This document shows positions 1-5,325 of a stretch of 5,325 nucleotides of DNA, piece by piece (the first letter of the stretch is position 1; each line of letters opens with the position of its first letter). Position numbers and translations under genes: made by a program. This DNA comes from Planctomycetota bacterium (GTDB taxonomy: Bacteria > Planctomycetota > Brocadiia > SM23-32). The DNA lies in NCBI GenBank assembly GCA_018334735.1, contig JAGXLK010000229.1:1-5325 (forward strand), written 5' to 3'. The notes beneath the pieces are model-generated. The model was not told the origin of the DNA and searched no databases. It saw nothing but the letters and a program-made list of their open reading frames with translations.

Positions 1-1559
1 CGTCTAAGAGGAATACGTTCCCTGGGTGTGCAGAAACTCGCGATCTTGCCGAATACAAAAAATCGTGTGTTCGCTTTCCGCAACTTACGGATTGTGCGTT
101 CCAGCGACTCATTGCTTTCCAGATCATCGCCAGCCTCGTCAGTTAAAGCGGCGATCAGAGTATGCTCATATTTTTCGGGCCTGAAACGCTCGAACACAGT
201 TTCTATCGCCGCTTGGGGATTTTCGACGCCGGTCCTATCGGGTTCCAACGCCGTGAAAGCTTCACCGAATAACAACAATTTCGAAGTGGGTTGGCAGACA
301 ATATTCGTCTCTTTTCCGTAGGTGACAACTGCCCAGTGAGTTTGCCTGCGCAGCTTATCGGGCAAGTGCTTCCCCACCTCTTCGCAGTAGTGGTCTATTT
401 TCCGAGAGAACGCAGACACTTTAGCAGGGAGCATGCTAGGAGACCGATCCACCAGGAAGACGACGAGGGTTCTGCCCCGTGCCGCTGAATTAATGGTCAC
501 AACGGCAAACTGATCTACGCCAGAAAACTCCACAGAACGAGGGACATTTCGTTCATCTTCTCCCGACTCGGGGATTGTTTCACCCTGTCGTTCTGGCTCC
601 TGCCGATCAACCGGATACTCCACCCTTTTCCGTTTTACGCGCATATCTCTGTCAAACGGCGCCTTGGATCGCAATTTTCTGATACGTTCTTCTACCCGTT
701 TTCGGCTGATACGCGGAGGCGAGCGGTACCCATCGCTCCCTACAAACCGAACTTTCGCCGCAAAAAACGATCCGGTAAGGGGAGTCTGGTCCACCGCAAA
801 AAGAGCTATGTTTTTCCGGATCGGCCGAAGGGCTTTTAAAAGACTTTTCAAATCTCCGCAGGGGACATCTGGCCGACATGTCACCCAGATGTGGGCACTT
901 CCTACGCGCTTCCCCGCCCCCAGCCGCGAATTCCATGGAAATTCCCGCAAGACTGAGGGCTCGGCTGCTAAATTAAGGCGCTTTACTATTTCCCCGCGGG
1001 ACAGTATGCACGGCCCCGCAGTCTCGCGATAGACAGTCTTTCCTTGCGGCGTGCGACAAATCGTTATCGTCAGCGCATCGCGCAGTTCCCGTCGCTCACG
1101 CCGGGTATAGGCGGGGAATTTACGGGCCGACGCTTCGGGGCCGACATCCCCGATCAGATCAATCGGTTCCGGCGAGGGATCCGTTTTAACCGTCAGGCTT
1201 TTCAGTCTCCATTTCTTTGTTTTTGTAACGCGCTCCGCCTTAATACCGACCCGTCCAGTCCCTTTACTACCAGAGATGTTGAAAGACAAATCCACCATCG
1301 TCGGCTCTTGGAAATTGTCGAATTCCCATCCCAGTATCTTTCCCGCCGCGATCGACTTTCCAAGAACCCTGGTAACACGTTCGTCGGTCTGAACCCGGAA
1401 CAGAGCCTCATGGTAAACCTCATGCGATCGGATCAGCGACGTGTGCCGCCACGATACGAAATAAACAATTACGCCGACCATTAGAGTGAATGCAAGAAGC
1501 CCGGCCATCAATAGGAGCAACACCCGCCTGTCCGTCGATTCCGCTCCCTCCTCCATCAT
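1..1559 (-). CDS. Membrane-anchored Coa1-like / von Willebrand factor A domain protein, C-terminus cut by window edge
   Basis: The reading frame is open for 519 codons from ATG 1559 to the left edge, so the end is missing. A hydrophobic helix at residues 13-37 follows a short N-terminus ending in RR. Residues about 46-126 resemble the Coa1/Tim21-like fold: YHEAL, VLGKSIAAG, VDLSFNISGSKGTGRV, WRLKSLTV. Residues 140-290 match no family I can name with confidence. Residues 290-345 are a charged, probably flexible linker. Residues about 362-510 form a VWA domain: strand LVVFLVD, MIDAS motif D371-x-S373-x-S375 (DRSPS), a likely MIDAS threonine at T443, and D474 in LTDEAGDD. Metal-dependent ligand binding is expected from the family; the partner is unknown. 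The bulk is probably extracytoplasmic (inferred from the single N-terminal helix). ATG 1556 is an equally good start. No operon partner is visible upstream. Confidence 0.85.
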   Translation of the reverse strand, partial: MMEEGAESTDRRVLLLLMAGLLAFTLMVGVIVYFVSWRHTSLIRSHEVYHEALFRVQTDERVTRVLGKSIAAGKILGWEFDNFQEPTMVDLSFNISGSKGTGRVGIKAERVTKTKKWRLKSLTVKTDPSPEPIDLIGDVGPEASARKFPAYTRRERRELRDALTITICRTPQGKTVYRETAGPCILSRGEIVKRLNLAAEPSVLREFPWNSRLGAGKRVGSAHIWVTCRPDVPCGDLKSLLKALRPIRKNIALFAVDQTPLTGSFFAAKVRFVGSDGYRSPPRISRKRVEERIRKLRSKAPFDRDMRVKRKRVEYPVDRQEPERQGETIPESGEDERNVPRSVEFSGVDQFAVVTINSAARGRTLVVFLVDRSPSMLPAKVSAFSRKIDHYCEEVGKHLPDKLRRQTHWAVVTYGKETNIVCQPTSKLLLFGEAFTALEPDRTGVENPQAAIETVFERFRPEKYEHTLIAALTDEAGDDLESNESLERTIRKLRKANTRFFVFGKIASFCTPRERIPLR

Positions 1560-1564
1560 CCCAA

Positions 1565-1571
1565 CCTCCTT
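1565..1571 (-). promoter_or_regulatory. Strong Shine-Dalgarno site of the Coa1-VWA gene
   Basis: AAGGAGG on the minus strand is a full anti-16S complement. It lies 5 nt before ATG 1559 and 8 nt before the adjacent ATG 1556. It fixes the start of this gene to this tandem ATG pair but does not decide between them. Confidence 0.8.
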
Positions 1572-1651
1572 GCCTGATCCGTTTTGATACCATTTGTTTG
1601 CAATCCAGGAGTTCTGCACAAGAAAGCAGTTCCCGATGCCCTTTTAAGCCT

Positions 1652-1681
1652 ATTTTATTGCGCGTCGCCCTCTTCTGTCCA
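1652..1681 (-). promoter_or_regulatory. Candidate sigma70-type promoter of the Coa1-VWA gene
   Basis: On the minus strand, TGGACA (1681-1676) is followed after 18 nt by TAAAAT (1657-1652). Each differs from the sigma70 consensus at one position. Transcription would begin near 1645, giving a leader of about 85 nt. This is a sequence match only, and promoter rules in PVC-like bacteria are poorly known. Confidence 0.4.
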
Positions 1682-1767
1682 GTGCAATGTCTCAGCATAC
1701 CATCGGCGTTCCGGCACACTGGACCGCAAGGGTACGGGATCCAGAAGACAAGATAAGGTAGGAAGAT

Positions 1768-1836
1768 ATGGCAAAAAAACAATGTGAAGGAGACGCAAAA
1801 AAGGAGCACGGTCAAGAAAATAAGGTGTCGAAGTAA
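1768..1836 (+). CDS. Possible 22-residue lysine-rich small protein
   Basis: ATG 1768 opens a 22-codon frame ending in TAA 1834-1836. AGGA at 1760-1763 lies 4 nt upstream, and AAGG at 1755-1758 lies 9 nt upstream. The peptide begins MAKKQC and has six lysines, three glutamates, one cysteine, and no large hydrophobic residue except one valine. It would be soluble and probably unstructured alone. It is convergent with the phosphorylase and divergent from the Coa1-VWA gene. No family is recognised. A frame this short arises easily by chance in an A-rich stretch, so the call rests only on the ribosome binding site and the composition. Confidence 0.22.
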   Translation: MAKKQCEGDAKKEHGQENKVSK

Positions 1837-1928
1837 GTCAGACGTTCTGTCGGTCCAACAGCGAGATTGTCCTGCCATCCCCCTGAGCCTTCGCCGTATA
1901 GCAAACCTCAATGCACGTAATTATGAAT

Positions 1929-1956
1929 GGCTGGGAGTAACGCATGCTCTCCAGCC
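1929..1956 (-). terminator. Terminator-like hairpin after the phosphorylase gene
   Basis: GGCTGG (minus strand, 1956-1951) pairs with CCAGCC (1934-1929). The stem extends inward through GAG/CTC with a one-base bulge. The hairpin starts 12 nt after the stop codon at 1968. The sequence beyond it is A/T-rich but has no run of T, so intrinsic termination is uncertain; the hairpin may instead protect the 3' end. Confidence 0.4.
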
Positions 1957-1967
1957 GAACGTCAATT

Positions 1968-3680
1968 TCATGGAACCACCTTAACCCAGCGCACCTGGTA
2001 GGCGGATAGATGGGCTCGATGAGGTCTGAGCGTCTCCTCCGTGATAATATCGCGTCCGCCCTGGCCCATCTCAATCTGCTGTTCCCGCTCCGTTACATTG
2101 TGCAGAGCGAGAATGGTTTCGTCGGTATCAGGATTGTGGCGCCTGACCGCGAAGATACCCGGGCCAAAATCGAGCACGTCCTGTTCAGCATTCGGGTGGA
2201 ACGCAGATTCGCGCTGTCGCAACTCGAGCAGATGCATATACCGCCCGAAGACCCGGTGACGACGGCTATCCGGGCGGTCAAGTTCGGTCTCGAGAATGTC
2301 GCGGTCCAGTTTCTGACGGTTGATACTGCGGGCACGTCCCGTCTTCTCAACGGCTTCCAGATCGTTCCGGCTGCCGAGCAAACTCTGAACGTAAATCCCG
2401 GGGATACCCCTGAAACACAGCGGTATAGCCTGGGATACCATGAACCTGTCAATCTGTCGTTCCAGCGGCTCGTCGGCGTCCGGGTGATTGACGGCGTCGA
2501 AATAGTTGAGATTCAGCTCATAAGGGCTGATGGTTCCATCGCTGTTGCGTTTTCCGGTAACGTCCCCGTGGTGGTCGTAGGCCAGTTGCACGAGTTCCCG
2601 ACGTTCTTCCTCCGAAAGCAGACCTTCGGTCGGGCGCATACCGATGCCATCGTGGGTTGCCGTAATGTTGAGATAGGTCGCATTTTCTCCAAGATCTTCC
2701 AGTCCATCGGCCCACTCGGAGAGATGTCGGGCATTTCCTTTGACCAGAGCGTGTAGAACCAGCGGTGGCATTGTGAAATTATAGATTATCTGCGACTCGT
2801 CCCCCCCCTCCCCGACATACGTCACATTCCGTTCGTGAGGCACGTTGGCTTCGGCCAGGAGCAGCACATGCGGCGCCGCCAGATCGAACACTTCCCGCAT
2901 TAATTTGATCAACTCATGCGTTTGAGGAAGATGTGCACAGGACGTTCCCAATTCTTTCCAGAGATACGGAACGGCATCAAGCCGCAGAATCGAGGCGCCC
3001 TTTTTCGCGTAAAACATCAGGACATCGAGTATTTCTATCAAAACTCTCGGCTCAGCGAAATTCAGGTCGATCTGGTCACGGCTGAACGTTGTCCACAGCC
3101 ATTCTTCTCCCCGCGTCGTATCATATTTATGCAGAAGTGGTTCGTCTCGGGTGCGCAGCACAGATGACGTATCGGTTTCCGTCTCGAGCCGGATGAAAAA
3201 ATCCCGGTATTCGGGGTCCCCTTCGCAGAATCTTTCTGCGTAAATACTTGAGGCCGAGATGTGATTGATCACGGCATCGAAGATCAGCCGGTAATCTTCC
3301 GAGAGGCTCTCAACGTCATCCCAACTGCCCAGGTTCTCCCGCACTTTTCGATAATCAGTCACTGCAAAACCATCGTCGGAACTGTAGGGAAAGAATGGCA
3401 ACAAATGCACTATGTTGATTGTTTTTCCAACCCGGTCCTGGAGGAACGCATAGAGCGTTTCCAGGGGCTCAGTCCCGTCTTCGAGAATGCTATCGGCATA
3501 GGTAATCAGGACCGAATCACGCTGATCCCACCCGCTGCGTCGCTCGGGTATTTCGGTTTTGTATCGAGCAACGAGTCCCGGCAAAATTCTCTTCAAACTC
3601 CGAGCGTCCCGTTCGTTGTACAGCTTTTCAATTCTGCGTTCCAAACGTTTCCAGATCAACTCGTCCGTATCTCGTGTCAT
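1968..3680 (-). CDS. GH13_18 phosphorylase, probable glucosylglycerate phosphorylase
   Basis: Predicted to convert 2-O-alpha-glucosyl-D-glycerate plus phosphate reversibly to glucose 1-phosphate and D-glycerate in the cytoplasm. From ATG 3680 it has 570 residues, near the roughly 560 of E. coli YcjM and longer than the roughly 500 of sucrose phosphorylases. Counting from the upstream GTG 3692 (add 4), it shows LITYAD (62-67), VHLLPFFPYSSDDGF (95-109), DAVINH (139-144), the nucleophile D239 in RLDAV, the acid/base E281 in AEANVPH, the transition-state aspartate D348 in THDGIG, and LLGSRNDLEAVEKTGRARSINR (438-459). These blocks align with YcjM by eye. ATG 3680 is preferred because its ribosome binding site is well placed, whereas the GTG overlaps that site. 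Glucosylglycerol or sucrose phosphorylase remains possible. No transporter or sugar gene lies beside it. Confidence 0.88.
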   Translation of the reverse strand: MTRDTDELIWKRLERRIEKLYNERDARSLKRILPGLVARYKTEIPERRSGWDQRDSVLITYADSILEDGTEPLETLYAFLQDRVGKTINIVHLLPFFPYSSDDGFAVTDYRKVRENLGSWDDVESLSEDYRLIFDAVINHISASSIYAERFCEGDPEYRDFFIRLETETDTSSVLRTRDEPLLHKYDTTRGEEWLWTTFSRDQIDLNFAEPRVLIEILDVLMFYAKKGASILRLDAVPYLWKELGTSCAHLPQTHELIKLMREVFDLAAPHVLLLAEANVPHERNVTYVGEGGDESQIIYNFTMPPLVLHALVKGNARHLSEWADGLEDLGENATYLNITATHDGIGMRPTEGLLSEEERRELVQLAYDHHGDVTGKRNSDGTISPYELNLNYFDAVNHPDADEPLERQIDRFMVSQAIPLCFRGIPGIYVQSLLGSRNDLEAVEKTGRARSINRQKLDRDILETELDRPDSRRHRVFGRYMHLLELRQRESAFHPNAEQDVLDFGPGIFAVRRHNPDTDETILALHNVTEREQQIEMGQGGRDIITEETLRPHRAHLSAYQVRWVKVVP

Positions 3681-3686
3681 TCTACG

Positions 3687-3695
3687 CTCCACCTT
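3687..3695 (-). promoter_or_regulatory. Shine-Dalgarno site that decides the phosphorylase start
   Basis: AAGGTGGAG on the minus strand ends 6 nt before ATG 3680. The alternative in-frame GTG at 3692 falls inside this site and has no spacing of its own, so the shorter protein is favoured. Confidence 0.65.
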
Positions 3696-3716
3696 CTAAT
3701 TTCGGCCGGGTCTAAT

Positions 3717-3744
3717 CTCATAGCATGTACGAAACCGAGACCAA
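3717..3744 (-). promoter_or_regulatory. Weak promoter candidate for the phosphorylase
   Basis: On the minus strand, TATGAG (3722-3717) is preceded by TGC, an extended -10 form. TTGGTC (3744-3739) lies 16 nt further upstream and matches the -35 consensus at only three positions. It would start transcription about 30 nt before ATG 3680. Confidence 0.27.
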
Positions 3745-3777
3745 AGGAAAGCGGCGCTGTCGCGCGCGCACTCCAAA

Positions 3778-3796
3778 GCCAGCGCGATGCGCTGGC
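3778..3796. repeat. Perfect 8-bp palindrome with a 3-base loop
   Basis: GCCAGCGC (3778-3785) and GCGCTGGC (3789-3796) are exact reverse complements separated by GAT. It directly follows a GC-rich stretch (about 3741-3777) that is flanked by direct copies of CCAAAG. The combination resembles a dispersed intergenic palindromic element more than a terminator, since no T run follows on either strand. Confidence 0.5.
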
Positions 3797-3874
3797 AAGG
3801 TGCCGTTTAGTGGTCCGGTTAGTTTTGATGTAGGATGCAGAGGTAATTTTCAACAACCGTAACATGCCCTGAGA

Positions 3875-3898
3875 CTCCTGCGCGAAGCGCTTTCGGAG
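3875..3898. repeat. Imperfect inverted repeat
   Basis: The outer arms CTCC (3875-3878) and GGAG (3895-3898) enclose GCGC-GAA-GCGC, giving a short interrupted stem. It is weaker than the neighbouring palindromes and is listed because it belongs to the same cluster. Confidence 0.3.
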
Positions 3899-4009
3899 CA
3901 CCGCTTTTCATTTGTTCTTCTCTGGAGGGAACCGGCCTTGAGACCGCGATGCGGCGGCTGATCACAAACCCTGGCCTCCACAAACAATCCGGGGCTCAAC
4001 GACCCGGTC

Positions 4010-4029
4010 CACAGGCTGGAGAGCCTGTG
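4010..4029. repeat. REP-like palindrome with arms CACAGGCT and AGCCTGTG
   Basis: An exact 8-bp inverted repeat with a GGAG loop. From memory, and without a search, very similar CACAGGCT / AGCCTGTG palindromes recur between genes in Verrucomicrobia and Lentisphaerae. No T run follows on either strand, so it is not a convincing terminator. Confidence 0.55.
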
Positions 4030-4041
4030 CCACATGCGTTT

Positions 4042-4074
4042 CTCGACGTCTCAAAACGGGTTTCAAACATCGAG
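4042..4074 (-). repeat. 33-nt hairpin, more stable as minus-strand RNA
   Basis: Read on the minus strand, two 14-nt arms (4074-4061 and 4055-4042) pair at 13 positions around a 5-nt loop. Eleven pairs are Watson-Crick, two are U-G wobbles, and one position is a G-G mismatch. On the plus strand the two wobble positions become C-A mismatches, so the structure favours minus-strand RNA. It could be a structured leader element, a repeat or a relic. No known riboswitch or RNA family is recognised. Confidence 0.4.
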
Positions 4075-4209
4075 CCGGTGCCATCGACCCGGGATCGTGT
4101 CCCCTGGTAGTCAAAAAATGAGCGGACTGGACTTCAGACGGAGGCTGGAGTTCAGAACGCGGGCAGCCACCTCCAATCTCCTGTCTGACCGACGCCTCGC
4201 CCTCTGAAC

Positions 4210-4435
4210 TTATTTTCCCTGAGACTTCCCAAGACGGTAAATACCCGGCGCAACATCATGGAAAGCACCATCGTTCCCACGCGGGACGGTTTCTCCGCGG
4301 ACCAGCTCTTCCATCTCTGTAACATCAGGCAGCCGTGAATCGTCATGACACCGGAGTAGATTCTGCGCAGACGTTCTTCATGTATTTTTTACACTCTTCG
4401 GGCGTCCCGTGTTCGTAGCCGGAATGCCCCCATTC
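4210..4435 (-). pseudogene. Possible remnant of a small protein gene with a frameshift
   Basis: Two overlapping minus-strand frames read like real protein. The first covers 4435-4346 (30 codons, stop TGA 4345-4343) and includes GYEHGTPEECKKYMKNVCAE. The second covers 4377-4210 (55 codons, stop TAA) and includes LPDVTEMEELVRGETVP and HDVAPGIYRLGK. A single frame change around 4355-4372 would join them. Neither has a ribosome binding site, and TAA at 4438-4436 blocks extension of the first frame. The product is unrecognised. A chance open frame is a fair alternative. Confidence 0.22.
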
Positions 4436-4464
4436 TTACTTTGAGAGTCAGCTCTCGGTTCCGC

Positions 4465-5325
4465 CTATTTTTCAACCGCCCAGGTTGCCCACGGCCAGGC
4501 CCCTCCATACGCCGTACGGATCTCGGAATTGCCATAGGCTTCCTGCATGCCGAAGCTATAAGGCCACACTCCCTGTTCGCCGAAAGCCAACCAGTGAGCA
4601 TCGCCGGCCGTATAGCTGCACACAAATCCTCGTTTGCGGTGACATCCGTTTCTCGTATCGCCATGCGAAAAACTGTCGCCCGTATAACATTGGACTATGC
4701 CCGTGATACTGTCGATGGAATATCCGCCACCTTTATGCCCGGGGTCTCCTAATCTTCCGTGAGATGGGGAATCGTACTGGGCCAGGGTATTGTAAATATA
4801 GGTCCCCCACACTTCGCTGTTGGTCGTGCCATCGAGCGAATCGCGCATATTTTGTAAAAACTGTTTATGTGTTCTGTTTGTATCGCTATCGGGCCATTCG
4901 TAGTCGGGGCAAACAGTGATTTGCGGCTCCGCGTAACCTTCACTGGCAAGCTGTCCCACGCCCCACCAGGCGCGTGTTCGTTTCGGAGGACTATAGCCCC
5001 ATCCACCCCCTTGCGCTATACACCCGCTGTTGTACGATGGACTGCATCCCGGGAAATGATCTTCCAACCCATCAGCTGCGCTCCACCCACTGCGACGGTA
5101 CGCCCTGGCATAGACCCAGTTCTTGAGATTGGTCTCGGGCATTTTCCCGTGCCAATCCCCCGCATACATGCTACTGGCAAGGTAAATCTGATGGTGATTA
5201 TTGAGACATAAAGTCACTCGCGCTCGAAACCGCGCATTTTCAAGGGTTGGCATCAGCATCGCCGCAAGAATTGCAATGATCGCTATGACAACCAGCAGTT
5301 CGATAAGCGTGAAGGCCCTATGGAA
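4465..5325 (-). CDS. Type IV-like pseudopilin / prepilin-type cleavage-methylation domain protein, N-terminus cut by window edge
   Basis: The visible 286 residues start in frame at the window edge, where FHRA precedes FTLIELLVV. This is the prepilin peptidase signal: cleavage is expected before the phenylalanine at visible residue 5, leaving glutamate as mature residue 5, followed by a hydrophobic helix to about visible residue 28. Next come [18 protein letters not shown] and LASSMYAGD, typical of the large pseudopilin-like families of PVC bacteria, where the helix anchors an outward-facing globular domain. An internal ATG at 5259 would remove the signal and is not the start. The body is rich in tryptophan (13) and has seven cysteines. 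Near the C-terminus, [12 protein letters not shown] stands where many relatives have a DGH-type motif. The export or pilus partners are not in the window. The native function of this protein group is largely unknown. Confidence 0.88.
   Translation of the reverse strand, partial: FHRAFTLIELLVVIAIIAILAAMLMPTLENARFRARVTLCLNNHHQIYLASSMYAGDWHGKMPETNLKNWVYARAYRRSGWSAADGLEDHFPGCSPSYNSGCIAQGGGWGYSPPKRTRAWWGVGQLASEGYAEPQITVCPDYEWPDSDTNRTHKQFLQNMRDSLDGTTNSEVWGTYIYNTLAQYDSPSHGRLGDPGHKGGGYSIDSITGIVQCYTGDSFSHGDTRNGCHRKRGFVCSYTAGDAHWLAFGEQGVWPYSFGMQEAYGNSEIRTAYGGAWPWATWAVEK

Larger units (their letters stand above)
1560..1967. other. Intergenic region between the phosphorylase and the Coa1-VWA gene
   Basis: This stretch of about 410 bases separates two minus-strand genes. 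It holds a terminator-like hairpin near the phosphorylase end, a promoter candidate and ribosome binding site near the Coa1-VWA end, and a doubtful 22-codon plus-strand ORF between them. The minus strand also has an open frame with a hydrophobic run, but it overlaps the start of the Coa1-VWA gene and has no ribosome binding site, so it is not called. The layout suggests that the two minus-strand genes are transcribed separately. Confidence 0.6.
3681..4464. other. Long hairpin-rich intergenic region upstream of the phosphorylase
   Basis: No complete gene is convincing in these roughly 780 bases. Short open frames exist on both strands but lack ribosome binding sites. The part from about 3740 to 4075 has four palindromes on separate entries. 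The part from about 4210 to 4435 has two protein-like minus-strand frames. Near-identical 12-mers, CTGGACTTCAGA (4127-4138) and CTGGAGTTCAGA (4145-4156), lie 18 bases apart. The composition suits a spacer holding dispersed palindromic repeats plus possible gene remnants. Confidence 0.55.

Noticed and set aside
664..1484. Two consecutive plus-strand open frames of 122 and 146 codons
   Set aside because: They are antisense to the continuous Coa1-VWA frame, which has a perfect Shine-Dalgarno site and recognisable domains.
1420..1911. Minus-strand frame of 163 codons with a hydrophobic run
   Set aside because: It overlaps the start of the Coa1-VWA gene in another frame, lacks a ribosome binding site, and its tail is a frame-shifted reading of that gene.
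2010..2756. A 248-codon plus-strand open frame
   Set aside because: It lies wholly antisense to the well-supported phosphorylase, has no recognisable domain or ribosome binding site, and is explained as a shadow of that coding frame.
3261..3833. A 190-codon plus-strand open frame overlapping the phosphorylase start
   Set aside because: It is mostly antisense to conserved phosphorylase motifs; no family pattern is visible.
3850..4035. Minus-strand frame of 61 codons across the CACAGGCT palindrome
   Set aside because: Its N-terminus is simply the translated palindrome, a common source of false small ORFs in such genomes.
4446..4459. GAGAG-TCAG-CTCTC hairpin just after the pseudopilin stop as a terminator
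   Set aside because: The stem is only 5 bp and no T run follows on the minus strand, so the support is too weak for a terminator call.

Overview
The window looks like accessory chromosomal DNA from a bacterium of the PVC group (Planctomycetes, Lentisphaerae, Verrucomicrobia, Kiritimatiellota) or a similarly organised phylum such as Hydrogenedentota. The clues are a type IV-like pseudopilin beginning [14 protein letters not shown], a membrane-anchored von Willebrand A protein with the LTDEAGDD motif, long hairpin-rich gaps between genes, and moderate GC content. The lineage is an inference; no rRNA or other marker gene is present.

All three substantial genes lie on the minus strand. In transcription order they are: (1) a pseudopilin-like protein that enters from the right edge and ends at 4465, missing only its extreme N-terminus; (2) a gap of about 780 bases (3681-4464) with several palindromes, a GGaP promoter candidate and possible gene remnants; (3) a complete GH13 subfamily 18 phosphorylase (1968-3680), best read as a glucosylglycerate phosphorylase; (4) a gap of about 410 bases (1560-1967) with a terminator-like hairpin, a promoter candidate and a doubtful 22-codon plus-strand ORF; (5) a large protein starting at 1559 and running off the left edge, combining a transmembrane helix, a Coa1-like domain, an unassigned middle part and a VWA domain. 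This last gene has no in-frame stop from 1559 to the window edge (519 codons), so it is easily overlooked by ORF callers that require a stop, and antisense shadow frames obscure it.

The genes are widely spaced and share no obvious pathway, so they are probably separate transcription units. The phosphorylase is a cytoplasmic enzyme linking glucosylglycerate to glucose 1-phosphate and glycerate. The other two proteins are predicted to sit in or cross the cytoplasmic membrane. No CRISPR array, tRNA, rRNA, insertion sequence or phage gene was seen. The most unusual item is the Coa1-VWA fusion. Next come a hairpin whose G-U wobble pairs form only in minus-strand RNA, and two protein-like frames joined by a possible frameshift upstream of the phosphorylase.
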